Both the position numbers and the translations under genes were made by a program. A stretch of 7,391 bases of DNA from assembly GCA_903921945.1 (NCBI GenBank), contig CAIXSC010000302.1:1-7391 (forward strand). Direction: 5' to 3'. The stretch comes from an uncultured Planctomycetaceae bacterium. GTDB taxonomy: Bacteria; Planctomycetota; Planctomycetia; Pirellulales; Pirellulaceae. The notes beneath the pieces were generated by a model. The model did no database searches. It was not told the origin of the DNA and saw nothing but the letters and a program-made list of their open reading frames with translations. Positions 5,118 through 7,391 of the stretch are shown here, in pieces (positions within the stretch are counted from its first letter, which is position 1; each line of letters opens with the position of its first letter).

Positions 5118-6728
5118 ATGTCGAACCACGATCCACTTGTGCAACGCGAAGTCGCCCGCCGGCGCACGTTCGCGATCATCTCGCACCCTGACGCCGGCAA
5201 AACGACGCTGACGGAAAAACTGCTGCTGTTTGGCGGTTGCATCGATGTCGCTGGCGCGGTCCGCGGCCGCAAGTCGCAGCGAGCGGCCACGTCCGACTGG
5301 ATGGAACTGGAAAAGCAACGCGGCATCTCGGTCAGCTCGACGGTGCTGACGTTCGAGTTCGAAGGGTGCCAAGTCAATCTGCTCGACACGCCCGGCCACC
5401 ATGATTTCAGCGAGGACACCTATCGCACGCTGATGGCCGCCGACTGCGCGGTGATGGTCATCGATATGGCCAAAGGGATCGAGGCGCAAACCGAGAAACT
5501 GTTTCGAGTCTGCGCCCTGCGCAAAATTCCGGTCATCACCTTTGTCAATAAAGTGGACCGGCCGGGACGCGCGCCGCTGGAGATCCTGGCGGAGATCGAG
5601 CAAAAGTTCGAGATTCACGCGATTCCGATCAATTGGCCGCTCGGCTCCGGCCGCGACTTCGCCGGCGTCATCGATGTCGGCAGCCGCGTCGCGCATCTGT
5701 TTGACGATCGCTATTCGGACCGCCGCATTCCGTTCCGTTCTTATCCCGTCGCGTCGCTGCACGGGCCGGATGCGATTCCCGAGTCGGCCGCGTTAACCGC
5801 CGACGTGGCGAACGCGGCGGACGAAGTCGAACTGCTGGCGTCGACCGCCATGCCGTTCGATCGCGACGGGTTCCTTGGCGGCCTGCAAACGCCGATGTTC
5901 TTCGGCAGCGCACTCACCAATTTCGGCGTCGAACACTTCCTGAGGGGCTTTCTGAACTTTTGCCCGCCGCCCTACGACCGGCGGAGCGATACCGGCACGA
6001 TCCCGTCCACTCGCGGCGAATTCCTCGGCTTCGTGTTCAAGATCCAGGCCAACCTCGACCCGCGCCATCGCGACCGCATCGCCTTCGTTCGGATCTGCGC
6101 CGGCCGCTTCCGTCGCGATATGGATGTGCTGCACGCCCGGTCCGGCAAGAAGCTGCGGCTCCGCCGCGCTCATCGGGTCTTCGGCCAGGAACGGGAAACG
6201 ATGGACGAAGCGTATCCGGGCGACATCATCGGCCTGATCAATCCGGGTGAATTCCGTTTGGGCGACACGATCTGCGAAGGCGATCCCGTCAACCTCGAAC
6301 CGCTCCCGCAATTCTCGCCCGAAAACTTCGCTCTGCTCCGGTGTCGCGACACCGACCGCCGCAAACAGTTCCAACGCGGCCTGGAACAGTTGCTCGAGGA
6401 AGGCGCCATCCAAATGTTCACCGATCCCAAATCCGGCAGCCGCGACCCGCTGCTCGGAGCCGTCGGGATGCTGCAATTCGACGTCGTGCGATTCCGCCTA
6501 CAGAGCGAATACGACACGGCCACCGATGTCGAATGGTTGCCTTACAAACTCGCCCGTTGGATTGACGCCCCGGCGGAAAAGCTGGCCGACTTAAAAGTGT
6601 CTTACAACGCCCGGGTTGTCCAGGACCAATACGGCCATAACGCCGTGCTGTTCCAATCGCCCTACGACGCGAAATACACAGAACGCGAAAACCCCGATAT
6701 CCGTTTTTCCGCCGTGCGAGTTGGCTAA
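5118..6728 (+). CDS. prfC: Peptide chain release factor 3 (RF3), translational GTPase
   Basis: RF3 uses GTP to remove RF1 or RF2 from the ribosome after peptide release. The 536-residue product is close to the usual length of about 530. GTPase motifs appear in order: G1 SHPDAGKT (22-29), switch I RGISVSSTVLTF (68-79), G3 DTPGHHDFSEDTYRTL (90-105), G4 NKVDR (144-148) and the G5-like GSA near 262. The RF3-specific MELEKQRGIS precedes switch I. Domain II (about 300-390) and the C-terminal domain (RGLEQLLEEGAIQMF, VGMLQFDVVRFRLQSEY) complete the protein, so it is full length. G3 reads GHHDF where Escherichia coli RF3 has GHEDF; I think this is lineage variation. ATG 5118 is 15 bases after the aminotransferase stop. 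Only a weak GAGG (5101-5104) lies upstream, overlapping that stop and 13 bases away, so translation may be coupled. Confidence 0.97.
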   Translation: MSNHDPLVQREVARRRTFAIISHPDAGKTTLTEKLLLFGGCIDVAGAVRGRKSQRAATSDWMELEKQRGISVSSTVLTFEFEGCQVNLLDTPGHHDFSEDTYRTLMAADCAVMVIDMAKGIEAQTEKLFRVCALRKIPVITFVNKVDRPGRAPLEILAEIEQKFEIHAIPINWPLGSGRDFAGVIDVGSRVAHLFDDRYSDRRIPFRSYPVASLHGPDAIPESAALTADVANAADEVELLASTAMPFDRDGFLGGLQTPMFFGSALTNFGVEHFLRGFLNFCPPPYDRRSDTGTIPSTRGEFLGFVFKIQANLDPRHRDRIAFVRICAGRFRRDMDVLHARSGKKLRLRRAHRVFGQERETMDEAYPGDIIGLINPGEFRLGDTICEGDPVNLEPLPQFSPENFALLRCRDTDRRKQFQRGLEQLLEEGAIQMFTDPKSGSRDPLLGAVGMLQFDVVRFRLQSEYDTATDVEWLPYKLARWIDAPAEKLADLKVSYNARVVQDQYGHNAVLFQSPYDAKYTERENPDIRFSAVRVG

Positions 6729-6760
6729 GGGCGATCGCGGGAATCCGCTGCTGGACGCCC
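6729..6760 (+). terminator. Weak hairpin directly after prfC
   Basis: GGGCG (6729-6733) can pair with CGCCC (6756-6760), with an inner GCGG-GAAT-CCGC (6737-6748) between them. Only three consecutive T follow (6766-6768), so this is at best a poor intrinsic terminator. It may mark the end of the hydrolase-aminotransferase-prfC transcript. Confidence 0.25.
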
Positions 6761-6862
6761 GGCTCTTTCCACCCTGGATAAGCCGGATGGACATGGACCA
6801 TGACATGTTCATTTCCGTGAATGCAACTCTTTGTGTTGGGTGTTTCCACCGACGTCCTATGC

Positions 6863-6866
6863 GAGG
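6863..6866 (+). promoter_or_regulatory. Ribosome binding site of the thiolase gene
   Basis: GAGG followed by 6 bases precedes ATG 6873. An ATG at 6859 is out of frame and reaches a stop after a few codons, so 6873 is the start. Confidence 0.65.
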
Positions 6867-6872
6867 CGGCTC

Positions 6873-7391
6873 ATGTCCGACGTGGTGATCGTGAGTGGCG
6901 TGCGAACGCCCATCGGGTCTTTCAACGGCTCGTTGTCCGCGCTCCCGGCCGCCAATCTGGCGGCGATCTGTATCCGCGCGGCGCTGACGCGGGCCGCTGA
7001 TCGCGGCGTTCGCCCAGGAGCCAGCCAGGATCAGGGAGAAAGCGCTGTGCCGGGAGACGGCCCAGGCGCCAAGGCGAGTCCATCTGTGTCCGACAGTCTG
7101 GCCGCCCTTGCGCCGGTCCTGGAAAACCTTCCGGACATTGACGAGGTCTTGTTGGGAAATGTCCTCGGCGCTGGCCAGGGGCAGAACCCAGCGCGGCAAG
7201 CGGCTATTCAAGCCGGGTTGCCCGCGTCCGTCGGCGCGACGACGATCAACAAAGTGTGCGGATCGGGACTCAAGGCCGTGATGCTCGGGGCCCAAGCGAT
7301 CCGCGCGGGCGACGCTCGACTGGTTGTCGCTGGCGGGGCGGAAAGTATGAGCCGCGCGCCGTACCTGCTCGCCCGCGCGCGGCAAGGCTAC
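6873..7391 (+). CDS. Thiolase (acetyl-CoA C-acetyltransferase family), N-terminal part, cut by window edge
   Basis: The frame gives 173 residues with no stop before the edge; about 430 in total would be expected. VVIVSGVRTPIGSFNGSL (4-21) is the standard thiolase start. EVLLGNVLGAGQGQNPARQAA (91-111) and INKVCGSGLKAVMLGAQAI (125-143) are diagnostic, the latter carrying the acyl-accepting Cys129. VVAGGAESMSRAPYLL (151-166) follows as in the family. The reaction is thiolytic cleavage or Claisen condensation of acyl-CoAs, used in fatty-acid degradation, ketone-body or polyhydroxybutyrate metabolism; the pathway cannot be chosen from this part. The catalytic Cys normally lies near residue 90. Here it is displaced by about 40 residues, because a Gly/Ser/Ala/Pro-rich segment (about 43-84) sits between the first helix and the IDEVLLGNV strand. 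The second Cys and the catalytic His lie beyond the window. Confidence 0.95.
   Translation, partial: MSDVVIVSGVRTPIGSFNGSLSALPAANLAAICIRAALTRAADRGVRPGASQDQGESAVPGDGPGAKASPSVSDSLAALAPVLENLPDIDEVLLGNVLGAGQGQNPARQAAIQAGLPASVGATTINKVCGSGLKAVMLGAQAIRAGDARLVVAGGAESMSRAPYLLARARQGY

Noticed and set aside
4893..5762. Minus-strand open frame of 289 codons across the aminotransferase-prfC junction
   Set aside because: It covers the well-supported GTPase motifs of RF3 on the other strand and is an antisense shadow. The same applies to 3545-4180, 4236-4883, 5793-6476 and 6591-7385.

Overview
The window is GC-rich and densely coding. It looks like chromosomal DNA from a planctomycete-type bacterium (Pirellulales-like). 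That placement is an inference from three things: long secreted proteins with low-complexity N-terminal linkers, mostly weak or absent Shine-Dalgarno sequences, and a transglutaminase-like protein carrying an HCYPEFYL / GHWIPCQAAG signature that I associate with planctomycetes. No database search was possible.

Layout. The left part (1-2328) reads on the minus strand. A small Cys-rich lipoprotein gene (2104-2328) has a strong Shine-Dalgarno and is followed by a clear intrinsic terminator (1948-1982). Next comes a long secreted transglutaminase-like protein (326-1783). One base after its stop, a possible third reading frame with a signal peptide and lipobox runs off the left edge (1-324). The right part reads on the plus strand from a divergent intergenic region (2329-2530). 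It holds a secreted alpha/beta hydrolase of the DUF900 type (2531-4168), a fold-type IV PLP aminotransferase (4179-5102) and peptide chain release factor 3, prfC (5118-6728). Gaps of 10 and 15 bases suggest one operon. After a 144-base gap with a weak hairpin, a thiolase gene begins (6873) and runs off the right edge.

How the genes fit together. Three or four products on the left and in the centre (lipoprotein, transglutaminase-like protein, hydrolase and possibly the edge ORF) carry export signals, so this looks like a small cell-envelope cluster around a divergent promoter region. The aminotransferase, RF3 and thiolase are cytoplasmic housekeeping functions with no obvious functional link to it. 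I see no mobile element, CRISPR array, tRNA or rRNA, and no convincing new multi-gene system.

The most unusual content lies inside the genes: two separate 6-residue (18-bp) repeat tracts in the hydrolase linker, a 15-bp repeat ahead of the signal segment of the transglutaminase-like protein, a Gln where its catalytic Asp would be expected, and a roughly 40-residue low-complexity insertion near the N-terminus of the thiolase.
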